From Streptomyces halobius (GTDB lineage Bacteria; Actinomycetota; Actinomycetes; Streptomycetales; Streptomycetaceae), in the NCBI RefSeq assembly GCF_023277745.1, contig NZ_CP086322.1, forward strand, positions 8,556,001-8,620,000: a stretch of DNA of 64,000 nt, given 5' to 3'. How positions within the stretch are numbered: position 1 is the first letter of the stretch; every line of letters begins with the position of its first letter. This document shows, piece by piece, positions 26,529-35,000 of this stretch. A model generated the notes under the pieces. It saw only the letters and a program-made list of their open reading frames with translations, was not told the origin of the DNA and searched no databases. The position numbers and the translations under genes were made by a program.

Positions 26529-28055
26529 TTGTTGAACAACGACGCACCGCCGATATCTTGGCCGGGCAGTATGGCGGCCGAGCGGCGGGTACTCGATCAT
26601 CAGCTCAAGCTGCACCGATGGGCAAGGAATGAGCCGCATCGACGGTTCAAGGATGTATTCAACTTGGTCTGTGACCGGGCCACATTGCTGGTGGCCTGGG
26701 AACGGGTGTCCGGCAACCGGGGTGCCAGGACAGCAGGCGTGGACGGGTTAACCCGTTATCACGTCGAGGAACGTCACGGAGTGATTCCGTTTCTGGAGGA
26801 GCTGCGCTCCTCCCTCAAAGACGGGTCCTTCACGGCGCTTCCGGTCAAGCAGGCGGTGATCCCGAAGAAGAACGGCAAGGTCCGTTACCTGGGTATCCCG
26901 ACTCTGCGTGACCGGGTGGCGCAGATGGCCCTCAAGCTGGTTCTGGAGCCGATCTTCGAGGTCGATTTCTACCCGTCCAGTTACGGGTATCGGCCTGGCC
27001 GGCGGGCTCAGGATGCCATCGCCGAAATCCACCACTGCACCAGCAAGCCGTCAAACTACGAGTGGGTCATCGAGGGCGACATCAAGGCTTGCTTCGACAA
27101 TGTCGATCACCATGTTCTGATGAACTTGGTGGCCGAGCGCATCAAGGACCGCAAGGTTCTGCGGCTGGTCAGCGTGTTTCTGCGGGCTGGGGTTGTCGAA
27201 TTGCAGGGCGGGTTCGCGGAGTCCCTTACGGGTACTCCGCAAGGAGGAGTTGTTTCCCCGCTGCTGGCTAACATCTATCTCACTGTCCTGGACCGGCATT
27301 TCTCGCGGATCTGGGAGACCGAGATGACCCCGGCGTGGCGTCGGCAGCATCGACGTCGCAAGGGTCTGCCGAACTTCCGGCTGGTGCGTTATGCGGACGA
27401 CTTCGTGGTGCTTGTTCATGGCACGAGGGATGACGCTGAGGCGCTGAAGGCGGAGATCGGTGAACTGCTGGCCAGCAGAATGAAGATGACCCTCTCGGAC
27501 GAGAAGACCCGCATCACCCACATCGACGACGGGTTCGTCTTCTTGGGCTTCCACATCCAGCGCAGGTTCTGGGGCGGCGGCCGTCGTGTTGTGCTCACCA
27601 TTCCGGCCAAGCAAGCCTTGGCATCGGCGATGCACAAGATCAAGAAACTGACAGGGCGAGGCACAACCTCGCTCTCGTTGAAGGAGGTGCTGCGGACGGT
27701 CAACCCGGTCCTTCGGGGCTGGGCGGCTTACTTCCGCTACGGCGTTTCGAAGAGAACGTTCTCGTATCTCGGCTGGTACGCGTGGCGGAGGATGAATCTC
27801 TGGATTCGTCGCAAGCACCCTCGTATGACCTGGAAACAGATGCGCCGCCGTTACTTTGCAGCGGACAGCATCGCAGAGGGTGGGGTCACCCTCTACAACC
27901 CGGCGAAGATGAAGGTCGAGCGTTACCGCTTCCGCGGAGCGAAGATCAGCACGCCATACAACATCGATGAGGTCGATCCGGGCGGGGCGCGTTTCCGCCG
28001 GATCAACCACGACGATGTGGCCTTCGTCGGCCAGGTCAGTGAATACCTCGCCTGA
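26529..28055 (+). CDS. Group II intron reverse transcriptase/maturase (outer intron)
   Basis: A 508-residue intron protein, clearly related to RT1. It begins at a TTG (26529 or the next codon) after GGGGAGG. RT motifs are KVRYLGIPTLRDRV, EGDIKACFDNVDH, GTPQGGVVSPLLAN and VRYADDF; the maturase domain has VLRGWAAYFRYGVSK. No HNH domain. The initial residues are less conserved than in RT1. The intact catalytic motifs suggest that the outer intron could splice once the inner introns have been removed. The gene lies in domain IV of the outer intron, 19 bases ahead of its domain V. Confidence 0.92.
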   Translation: MLNNDAPPISWPGSMAAERRVLDHQLKLHRWARNEPHRRFKDVFNLVCDRATLLVAWERVSGNRGARTAGVDGLTRYHVEERHGVIPFLEELRSSLKDGSFTALPVKQAVIPKKNGKVRYLGIPTLRDRVAQMALKLVLEPIFEVDFYPSSYGYRPGRRAQDAIAEIHHCTSKPSNYEWVIEGDIKACFDNVDHHVLMNLVAERIKDRKVLRLVSVFLRAGVVELQGGFAESLTGTPQGGVVSPLLANIYLTVLDRHFSRIWETEMTPAWRRQHRRRKGLPNFRLVRYADDFVVLVHGTRDDAEALKAEIGELLASRMKMTLSDEKTRITHIDDGFVFLGFHIQRRFWGGGRRVVLTIPAKQALASAMHKIKKLTGRGTTSLSLKEVLRTVNPVLRGWAAYFRYGVSKRTFSYLGWYAWRRMNLWIRRKHPRMTWKQMRRRYFAADSIAEGGVTLYNPAKMKVERYRFRGAKISTPYNIDEVDPGGARFRRINHDDVAFVGQVSEYLA

Positions 28056-28073
28056 TTCATCGGATCGCGTGGA

Positions 28074-28108
28074 GAGCCGGATGCTCGGCCAACGGGCACG
28101 TCCGGTTC
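28074..28108 (+). ncRNA. Domain V of the outer group II intron
   Basis: A hairpin with arms GAGCCGGA and TCCGGTTC and the AGC triad, followed by a domain VI stem and the 3' splice site. Confidence 0.8.
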
Positions 28109-28227
28109 GGCGGGCGGGGATGGGAAGACCGGCACCCGAGAAGGTGCACGGCGTCCCGTCCCCGACCCAACTCCTCAAGAAGGGCACCACCTCGGCCGGG
28201 GTGCAACGGCAGTACTCAGGCACCGCG

Positions 28228-29966
28228 GGGGCCTGTGTCTGAATAACTGTCAGGGTTGGTCTGCTCGGTGGTCTTCGTCGGGAGTCAAGCGGGCTCGGAT
28301 CTGTTCCACGGTGCGGGCGGGTGGTCCGGGGAGCGGTGTGACGACTACGCGGTGCAGGTCCAGGAGTCGGTGGCCGTCCTGGAACTGGTTGGACAGGTTG
28401 GTGCGGCCGACTCCCAGCAGTTGGGCCAGGAAGGTGCTGGTGATCGCTCGGCGGCGGCGTAAGAGGGCCGCCAGGAGGCGGTGGTAGTGGTCCAGGCTGC
28501 TGGATTGCGGGTGGAGGTAGCTGCGCGGGCGGTGGAAGCGCCGTTGGAAGGCCGCCTCGGCCAGGGCATCCCAGTACGGCTCCGAGGCTGTGACGAGGTG
28601 TTCGAAGGCGGGCCGTGGCATGCCGGTCAGGGCCGGATCGGTGAGCATCGTGGTCACGGCGGGATCGATTCGTCGGATGGTCGCTGGTGCCTGCGGGGGT
28701 TGGGGCGGGATGGGGGCCACGGTGTAGTTCCAGTCGCCGTGGAACGCGTTGGGCGTGATTGGCAGGGCTTGGAACTCGGCGGGGGTGACGGTGCTGCCCA
28801 GGCAGTAGCTGCCCGTGTCCAACTCGGCGCCGATGGTCAGCCCGCTCCGGGTGGTCGTCGCGGCGATGGTTTCGATGACGACCTGGTAGCTGGTCAGTGG
28901 CCGGCCCCGCCAGTTCGCGGTGATGTGGCAGAACATCCGATGTTCTATTTTGTTCCATTTGGATGTGCCGGGCGGAAAGTGGCAGACCGCGATCTCCAGT
29001 CCGCTCTCCAGGGCGAAGGCGGCCAGGTGCTTCTTCCAGGTCCAGCGGCGGGGATCGTTCGAACCACCGGCGTCGGCGGTGATCAACAACCGGGTAGCGT
29101 CCGGGTGGACGACCCGTCCGCGGCTCTGCCACCAGCGGCGTATCGATTCCACCGCGAACTCGGCGGTGTCGTGGTCGGTCCCGACGTTGACCCAGCCGGT
29201 GTTGGTGGCGATGTCGTAGATCCCGTAGGGGATCGCCACCGGCTGGTCGCTGGTGGTGAAGGTGTGGCAGTCGACCCTGATCGGGTCCTTGCCCGGCCGC
29301 CAGGTGCGACCGGGTCGGTCGCGGTTGCCGAGCCATTCCTTGGCTTTGGTGTCGACACTGATCACCGGCTGCTCGTCGTCGAGGAAGGCGGTGGCCGTAG
29401 CGTTCAGATGAGCGAACTGGGCGTCGCGGTCCGGATGGCTGGCGCCTTCGGTGGTCTTGACGGTGCCCTGCAGGCTGTAACCCAGGCTGTGCAGCAGGCG
29501 CCCGACGGTTGCGGCACTGACCCGATGACCTTGTGACGTGAGGTTCAAGGCCAGGGCACGCAGTGACAGGGTGGTCCACCGCAACGGAGAGACGGGATCA
29601 CCACGGGTGTGCGGCTCGATCAACGATTCCAGCGCCGGCAGCAGTCCGGGGTCGGTGACCGTCAACGGCTTGCGGCCGGCTCCCGGAGCACGAACCCTCC
29701 TCGTCGGCAGCGGGTCTCCCGCCAGTTCAGTGACGCCCCGCGCGACGGTGGCGGTGCTGGCCCCAGAGGCGGCAGCGACCAGAGTGATCCCACCGTGGCC
29801 GATGGCCGCAGACTCGCTTGCCAGGTAGAGCCGACGGCGACGCTCGTCGAGATGCGGCAGGATCCGATCGAACTTGGCCCGTAACACGGCAACGGGCGGA
29901 CGCACAGTCATGGTCCACCCTCCCACCAACACCAGCTGAGCGAGCACTAATTGAAATACAGGCCCC
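28228..29966 (-). mobile_element. ISAzo13-family element in the IS701 transposase
   Basis: Imperfect terminal inverted repeats beginning GGGGCCTGT bound the element. Its insertion point lies 56 bases beyond the 3' splice site of the outer intron, and removing it plus about one base restores GTAGRTENCQ of the host transposase. The encoded protein is a Rhodopirellula-type DDE transposase. Confidence 0.85.
28250..29911 (-). CDS. ISAzo13-family transposase
   Basis: A 553-residue protein. The ATG at 29911 has GGGAGGG upstream; the frame extends further back but through the host gene. It contains an N-terminal HTH with GHGGITLVAAASG, a central DDE domain with ISVDTKAKEW (Asp), ITADAGGSND (Asp) and KWNKIEHRMFCHI (Glu), and a C-terminal arm. 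This matches the 'Rhodopirellula transposase' domain family. No frameshift is visible, so the element may be active. Confidence 0.9.
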   Translation of the reverse strand: MTVRPPVAVLRAKFDRILPHLDERRRRLYLASESAAIGHGGITLVAAASGASTATVARGVTELAGDPLPTRRVRAPGAGRKPLTVTDPGLLPALESLIEPHTRGDPVSPLRWTTLSLRALALNLTSQGHRVSAATVGRLLHSLGYSLQGTVKTTEGASHPDRDAQFAHLNATATAFLDDEQPVISVDTKAKEWLGNRDRPGRTWRPGKDPIRVDCHTFTTSDQPVAIPYGIYDIATNTGWVNVGTDHDTAEFAVESIRRWWQSRGRVVHPDATRLLITADAGGSNDPRRWTWKKHLAAFALESGLEIAVCHFPPGTSKWNKIEHRMFCHITANWRGRPLTSYQVVIETIAATTTRSGLTIGAELDTGSYCLGSTVTPAEFQALPITPNAFHGDWNYTVAPIPPQPPQAPATIRRIDPAVTTMLTDPALTGMPRPAFEHLVTASEPYWDALAEAAFQRRFHRPRSYLHPQSSSLDHYHRLLAALLRRRRAITSTFLAQLLGVGRTNLSNQFQDGHRLLDLHRVVVTPLPGPPARTVEQIRARLTPDEDHRADQP

Positions 29967-30919
29967 GGGACGTACTGAGAACTGCCAGGTCGCGGTGTTC
30001 GCCGCGTACGCGTCCTCGCGGGGGCGGACGTTGGTGGACCGGGAGCTGTACCTGCCGAAGTCCTGGACGTCCGACCGGGAGCGGTGCCGGGCGGCGAAGG
30101 TGCCCGACGAGCGTGGTTTCGCCACCAAGACCGAGCTGGCCCGGGTCCTGATCGCCCGGGCCCTGTCGTCACCGCTGCCTATCGCGTGGGTGACCGCCGA
30201 TGCCCTCTACGGCCAGGACTGGCACTTCCGCCGCATGCTCGAGGAGGCCGGGCTCGGATACGTCGTCGCGGTCCCGAAATCGCAGCAGGTCAAGTCGCTG
30301 GCCGGGTGCTGGCGCATCGACCAGCTCATCGGCGAGGCCCCCGACGAGGCATGGGAGCGGCTCTCGTGCGGTGACGGCGCCAAGGGTCCTCGCCTCTACG
30401 ACTGGGCAGCTGCCCAGTTGCCGGCCGTCCCGTTCTTCGACGGCGACGAACCGGCCCACCGGCGCTGGGTGTTGGCCCGCCGCAGCATCGCGCGTCCTGA
30501 GGAGGTCGCCTACTACCTGGCCCACGCTCCCACCGGCACCAGCGTCGGCAAGCTGGTCGAAGTCGCCGGCAGCCGCTGGGCCGTCGAGTCGTGCTTCCAG
30601 AGCGCGAAGAACGAGTGCGGCCTGGACCAGTACGAAGTCCGCCGTTACCCCGCCTGGTACCGGCACATCACCCTGGCCATGCTCGCCCACGCCTTCCTGG
30701 CAGCCATGGCGGTTCAGGCCGGGACGGAGAGGGGGGCCGCAGAAACGGATCATCCCTCGCGTCCCTCACGCTGGCAGAAATCCGCAGACTTCTGGCAGCT
30801 TGCCGCCCCAGGGCAGCACACCACCACCGGCATCACACCGATCAGGCACTGAGGTGGTCCTGCTGGCGCCGCCGTCACCAGGCCACCGCCAGACACTGCC
30901 ACTACAAGCGCCGCACCGC

Positions 30920-31013
30920 CGGTCACGAACTCCCGCCACCTGACTGCCCGTCAGCTCGCTACACTCAGAAACAGATCCCTGACCAGCAGGAATAGCAAAC
31001 TGCAACTGGAGTA
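30920..31013 (-). repeat. Right inverted end of the IS701 element
   Basis: Reverse complement of 20911-21004 with about three mismatches; marks the right boundary of the composite element. Confidence 0.9.
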
Positions 31014-31023
31014 CTAAGCTAAG

Positions 31024-31049
31024 AGGCCCCACCGCTTTCAGTAGGGCCT
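31024..31049. terminator. Small hairpin after the minus-strand DUF7660-like gene
   Basis: AGGCCC and GGGCCT arms with a 14-base loop and a T run on the + side; positioned after the stop of the minus-strand gene at 31074. Confidence 0.5.
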
Positions 31050-31073
31050 TTGTCGCTTCTCACTTAAATTCGA

Positions 31074-31331
31074 CTACTCGTAAATGAAGGCCGCCGAAAA
31101 TATCATGGCGATCATTTCCCAGCTAGGGTATTCGGGGATCTCTTCGCCACGGTTCAAGAAGAACCCCTTCATGGAGCGAACCCAGTACCCTGCAGCCCGG
31201 ACATAGTCTACTGAGGATTCGTTCTCATTGGGGAATGTACCCGCATCGGTCCTCTCAGCCAAGGCGAGCAAGAATCTCGACAGATCCTCAGGCGATTGAA
31301 CGGATGATGTATCTGGATCGAGCTTACTCAT
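31074..31331 (-). CDS. Small acidic protein, DUF7660-like; possible immunity or accessory protein
   Basis: About 85 residues from the ATG at 31331 (GGAGAGG upstream; an earlier ATG at 31385 is in frame). The C-terminal pattern Y-W-x-x-x-M-K-G-F ... PSWEMIAMIFSAAFIYE resembles the DUF7660 type of small cytoplasmic proteins that often sit near polymorphic toxins. It is the last gene of the minus-strand toxin locus, separated from the TriTu-like gene by a terminator and a decayed gene, so a role as an orphan immunity protein is only a suggestion. Confidence 0.5.
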   Translation of the reverse strand: MSKLDPDTSSVQSPEDLSRFLLALAERTDAGTFPNENESSVDYVRAAGYWVRSMKGFFLNRGEEIPEYPSWEMIAMIFSAAFIYE

Positions 31332-31510
31332 GGAGTCCACACCTCTCCCCGTTTCGCGGAGAACGATCGAATCATCGTTGGTCACCGTCGTGAATTTCTA
31401 GGATTCGGCAGCCGCCTCTTCCCGTGTGGCCATCCTGAACGGGGCTGGAATTCCAGCTTTCTGGAATGCTGTCAGGCGGCGTTGCCGTCAGCGTTGCCGC
31501 CAAGCGGCCA

Positions 31511-31546
31511 GGAGCCCCCGTCAATCACAAGATTGGCGGGGGCTCC
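31511..31546. terminator. Hairpin terminator of the TreTu/TriTu operon
   Basis: A 16-bp stem (one mismatch) with an ACAA loop; arms begin GGAGCCCCCG. It lies downstream of the minus-strand immunity gene. Confidence 0.7.
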
Positions 31547-31557
31547 CGTATGTGCGC

Positions 31558-31720
31558 CTATAAACGAGCCCAGAAATTCTCGACGTCATCTTCCTTCACG
31601 CCGATGATGTTTGCAAACCTCGAGGTCTATTGCACACTCCTTGAGTTGGGTGTCACGACGACCAATAGAACTCGAGCAACTACTACCCTGCGAGGCTGGA
31701 AAGTAACCCCGTCCTACTGC
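31558..31720 (-). pseudogene. Decayed tail of an unknown small gene
   Basis: On the minus strand the last codons before a TAG at 31558-31560 read FANIIGVKEDDVENFWARL, which looks like genuine coding sequence. It is preceded by an in-frame stop, while the adjacent frame reads RRDTQLKECAIDLE. A single frameshift would join the two. It sits between two immunity-type genes, so it may be the relic of a third. The family is not recognised. Confidence 0.35.
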
Positions 31721-31725
31721 TGGAC

Positions 31726-32040
31726 CTAGAGGTCCTGGAGGACCCAATCGCGGGCGCGCGTAAGGCAGGATTCGAGATCACCAGGTGATGCCAGTCGGCC
31801 GCTCCGTGTCCGAACCTGGCCTGCGTCCACATTCGCGAAATCTTCCTCGAATTCCCCCGTGTCCCACAGTACTACCTGGGCCATGAATTTTCCGCTGTCA
31901 AGGATCCAGCTCAGCGAATTGGCCCCCTGCTTAGAGGGGGATATTTCGATATTCGAAATGCCCTCTAGGGCCTCTGTGGTACGGATTTCCTGAAGGATCC
32001 ATTCCTGGGCCGATGCTACCAACGTACTACCTAGAGACAT
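31726..32040 (-). CDS. TriTu-like immunity protein
   Basis: A 104-residue cytoplasmic protein. The ATG at 32040 is favoured because GGGAGG lies six bases upstream; an ATG two codons earlier is possible. It overlaps the end of the toxin gene by ten bases, so the two are co-translated. The pattern (N-terminal helix, beta-strand IEISPSKQ, then AQVVLWDTGEFEEDF, and a final helix) matches the TriTu immunity type that accompanies TreTu toxins. It would bind and neutralise the toxin tip encoded just upstream. The family match is from memory of the pattern, not a search. Confidence 0.6.
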   Translation of the reverse strand: MSLGSTLVASAQEWILQEIRTTEALEGISNIEISPSKQGANSLSWILDSGKFMAQVVLWDTGEFEEDFANVDAGQVRTRSGRLASPGDLESCLTRARDWVLQDL

Positions 32041-35000
32041 CCCCATCCTCCCAACTTGACATTCTTCGCTTTGGGAAGTTCAGGAACGGGGTTCCCCTTC
32101 TTCTTTGCCAGCCGAGCAAAGATGGTGTCAGAATCTGACATCTTGAAGTCCCCCGGTCGACCGCCGGGAATGAGCGAAGATTTAGGTACGTCAAATTCGA
32201 CGTAGACAGATCCCGGACGCGCGGATATGTATGCGTCTCGACTTGCCGGGTACACAACGTAGGTGAAACCACCTCCGCCGCGCTGAACCATTCCGGTCTC
32301 CATCATCGCCTGATGCTCTGCCGGCGACATCCAGCGGCCAACAGTGACCATCCCATTTTCTGGAGTGTGGCCTCCGCTGTTGTGAACGAGGACTGGCGTT
32401 TCGCCCGCAAGTACATAGTACGTGTGGAGGCCGTTGACCGTGAGGTTGTAGGTGCGTGCGTGTTTCTCGAAGGCGTGGTTGGCTTCGACTCGGACGGTGC
32501 TGCCGTCGTTGCTGCGGAGACTGGTGCCTGGTTTGAGGTCGCTTGCTGGGACCCAACGGTGTTCGGACGGGCTCCAGAAGGGATGTTCATACGTGGCGGT
32601 CAGCTTCTCCGGGCCACGGTGGGTTGCGATAGTGAGTTCATTGAAGCGCTTGTCATGTTCAGTGACGATCTTGTGGGTGGCTTCTTGGGAGCCTGTTTCA
32701 CCGCTGATCGGGTCGGTTGAGAGGACCTGGTCGCCCGGTTTGATGTCCTCGATATTGCGTGTGGATCCATCGCCCATGAGCACCTTGGTGCCAGCCGGGA
32801 AGCACTGAATGCACCATCCTTTGGACAGGTGGTTTAGTGTCTCGTATGCCGTGCGCAGTGCCTTGAGCTTCGAGCTGATCAGGACGTCTTTGAAGAGGTC
32901 ACCGCAGGTGAGGATGTCCTTGTCCTTCGCGCATGCCTCAAGCGATTCAAGTCCAAGGATCTTCTTTTCAACGTTCCATATCCCCCTCATCGCCTCCTCG
33001 ATGTTGTCCGCATCCGCCAGGATGTCGCACATGAGGCGGTTTTTCGTGCACCATGTGGGGAAGTTGGGGGACGACACCCGGGCGTCGCAGCCCAGCATTC
33101 CGCAGCGGTAGAGCTCACTGGCCCTCCTGCCGGCCTCCTGGTGCGCTTTCTCCTTGGCGTCCGCCTCGGCCTTCCGCTGGGCCTTGGCCTCGGCCATGGC
33201 TTTTTCGACGGCTATTTTGAGGGCGTCCTTGGCGGCCTTATTGGCCGCCTTTGCATCCTTGCCCGCAGCCAGCGCCGATGCGCGGGCCTTTTTTGCAGAG
33301 GTCCAGGCAATGGAGGCAGAGACATGCGCCAGTTCGGCCGAGACGGAAGCATCATTAACTGAAAGGGCAGCATTTTCCGCAGCGCGGTTGGCATCGGCTG
33401 CGGCCTTGCGTGCAGTCTTGGCCGACTCCGCAGCGCGTGCAGCAGAGGCCTTAGCGTTCTTGGCGAAACCGCGGGCCTGGTCGGCCGACTTCTTCGCACT
33501 GGCCGCCGATTCCTTCGCCTGCCGGGCATAACTCTTCGCCTCCGCGGCCTTGTGGGCGGCAAGGGCGGCTGCCTTCTCGGCTTCGAAAGCGTTCTGCTGG
33601 GCAGTGGCTGCTGTGCGCGCCGACTCTGCGATCAGCTGCTGGACACGTGCCTTGTGCGTGGCAGCCAGCAAGTCCTTCCGCTTGGCCATGTACTGGCCGT
33701 GCCCAATGAAGGCGTGGAGCACATAGGGCGGGCTCTCCATGGCGATGCGGGCTGCGGCTTTGAGCTCCGGGCCACCGCTGTTGGCCAGCTGCGCCGCGCG
33801 AACCCGCTCGTCCTGATACCGGGCCGTGTACTGCCCGGTGAGGATGAACTTCCGGTACTGGTCCGGGGAATTGGAGTTCAAGGCCGCCCGACCGGCCTGC
33901 TGAACACCGGGACCGCCCTCGTTGATGATCTGTGCGATGTGCACACGGAAGTCACTGGCACCGGCCTGATACTGGCCGGTGGTCAAGAACTCCGAAATCT
34001 GCGTGGGGCCACCCTTAAGCGCCTTTTCCGCTGCTTGTCGGACCGCTGCTAGGGAACTCTCGCTGGCCAGCCTCTCGGCCTGGACACGCTCATCCTGCGC
34101 AGCGGCAAGCTTCCAGCCGTTGCGGATGTATTCGGCGACATCCTGGTCCGAACCGCCGAGGGCGGCTGCGGCAGCTGCACGCCCCCACGGACCACGAACC
34201 TTCATTGCCAGCAGCGCGGCCTTGCGGCCCTTGGTCGCCACGTCCTTCACATCGACACCAGGCTTGGCAGCCTCGGTGGTCAGCCGACGCGCCTGGGCCT
34301 CGAACTGCTCTTCCTGCCGGACGTCCGCGTCTTGCTCAGACTGAAGCTCATCGGCTTTGCTCTTGAGCTCCTTGGCCTGCTCGATCCCCTTGTGGGTCCG
34401 TGTCAGGAGCTCGGCGTCCTCGATCTTACGCGCCAGCTTGTAGGTGGCCTTCGCTTTGGCCACGGCTGAGCTGGCCTCGTTGGCGGCCTCCCGGGCGGCC
34501 TTGGCGTGAACAGCGGACCTTTCCGCAGCCTTACCTGCCTGACCGGCATATTTGGCGGCCTTCTCCGCAGCGTCAGCCGACTCCCGAGCGTGCTGCGCGG
34601 CCTTACGTGCCGCATCGCGTGCTTCCCGCGCCTTCGCGGCAGCTTGACGCGCGAGGCTCTCGGCCGTACCGGCTGCGCGGTTGGCCTCCTCGGCCTGACG
34701 GCGGGACTGTGCCGCCGCCCGCCTGGCAGCGGCAGCATGCGCATCAGCCTGACCGGCGTAACTGCTGGCACGCTCCGCGGACTCGGCGGCCATCAGAGCG
34801 TTGGCTCCCGCACTGGCCGCAGACTTCGCCGCCACCCCGGCCTGTGTAGCAGCCTTGGTGGCCTCATCAGCGGCATCCGCCGCCTTGTCAGCGCCCTTGG
34901 CCGCAGCCCTGGCATCTTCAGCCGCCTTACGTGCCGCAGCCGCGTTACGGGCATCGCCAGCAGCAGCGGCAGCTGCCTGACGGGCCCGCGACGACGCCTG

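Larger units (their letters stand above)
21346..28171 (+). mobile_element. Outer group II intron (host of two nested introns)
   Basis: The 5' end GTGCGCC at 21346 follows the transposase codon fragment GGC-T; the 3' end (..CCCAAC, 28171) precedes TCCTCAAG, and joining restores the transposase frame. Its domain V is at 28074-28108 and it encodes the third reverse transcriptase. Only 18 bases of its 5' end precede the first inner intron; it resumes at 23507 with AGGAATCGAG, aligns with the first inner intron through domain I, is broken again at about 24047, and resumes at about 26481. Without the inner introns it is about 2.25 kb, and its open reading frame would start about 606 bases from its 5' end, compared with 598 in the first inner intron. 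Confidence 0.85.
20919..30852 (+). pseudogene. IS701-family transposase in three blocks
   Basis: Block 1 (20919-21345) encodes MRDYVRALLGPVGRKN...WQLAEHAGH and ends VLIIDETG with a trailing T. Block 2 (28172-28227) reads, after joining, FLKKGTTSAGVQRQYSGTA. Block 3 (29967-30852) continues RTENCQVAVFAAYAS, LVDRELYLPKSWT, WVTADALYGQ (catalytic Asp) and AKNECGLDQYEVRR (catalytic Glu). Joining 21345 to 28172 restores the conserved DETGFLKKG in frame, so the first gap could be removed by splicing. The second gap is a DNA transposon and cannot, so no full transposase can be made. The true start codon is uncertain (TTG at 20919 or later). Confidence 0.88.
20911..31013 (+). mobile_element. IS701-family element expanded by group II introns and ISAzo13
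   Basis: Near-identical inverted ends of about 94 bp (20911-21004 and 30920-31013) enclose three blocks of one IS701-type transposase. Between the blocks lie a 6.8-kb group II intron complex and a 1.7-kb ISAzo13-family element. Without those insertions the element would be about 1.5 kb, normal for IS701. Confidence 0.85.

Noticed and set aside
27051..29579. 842-codon minus-strand frame across RT3 and the ISAzo13 gene
   Set aside because: Partly antisense to RT3 and partly out of frame with the ISAzo13 transposase; crosses an IS boundary.
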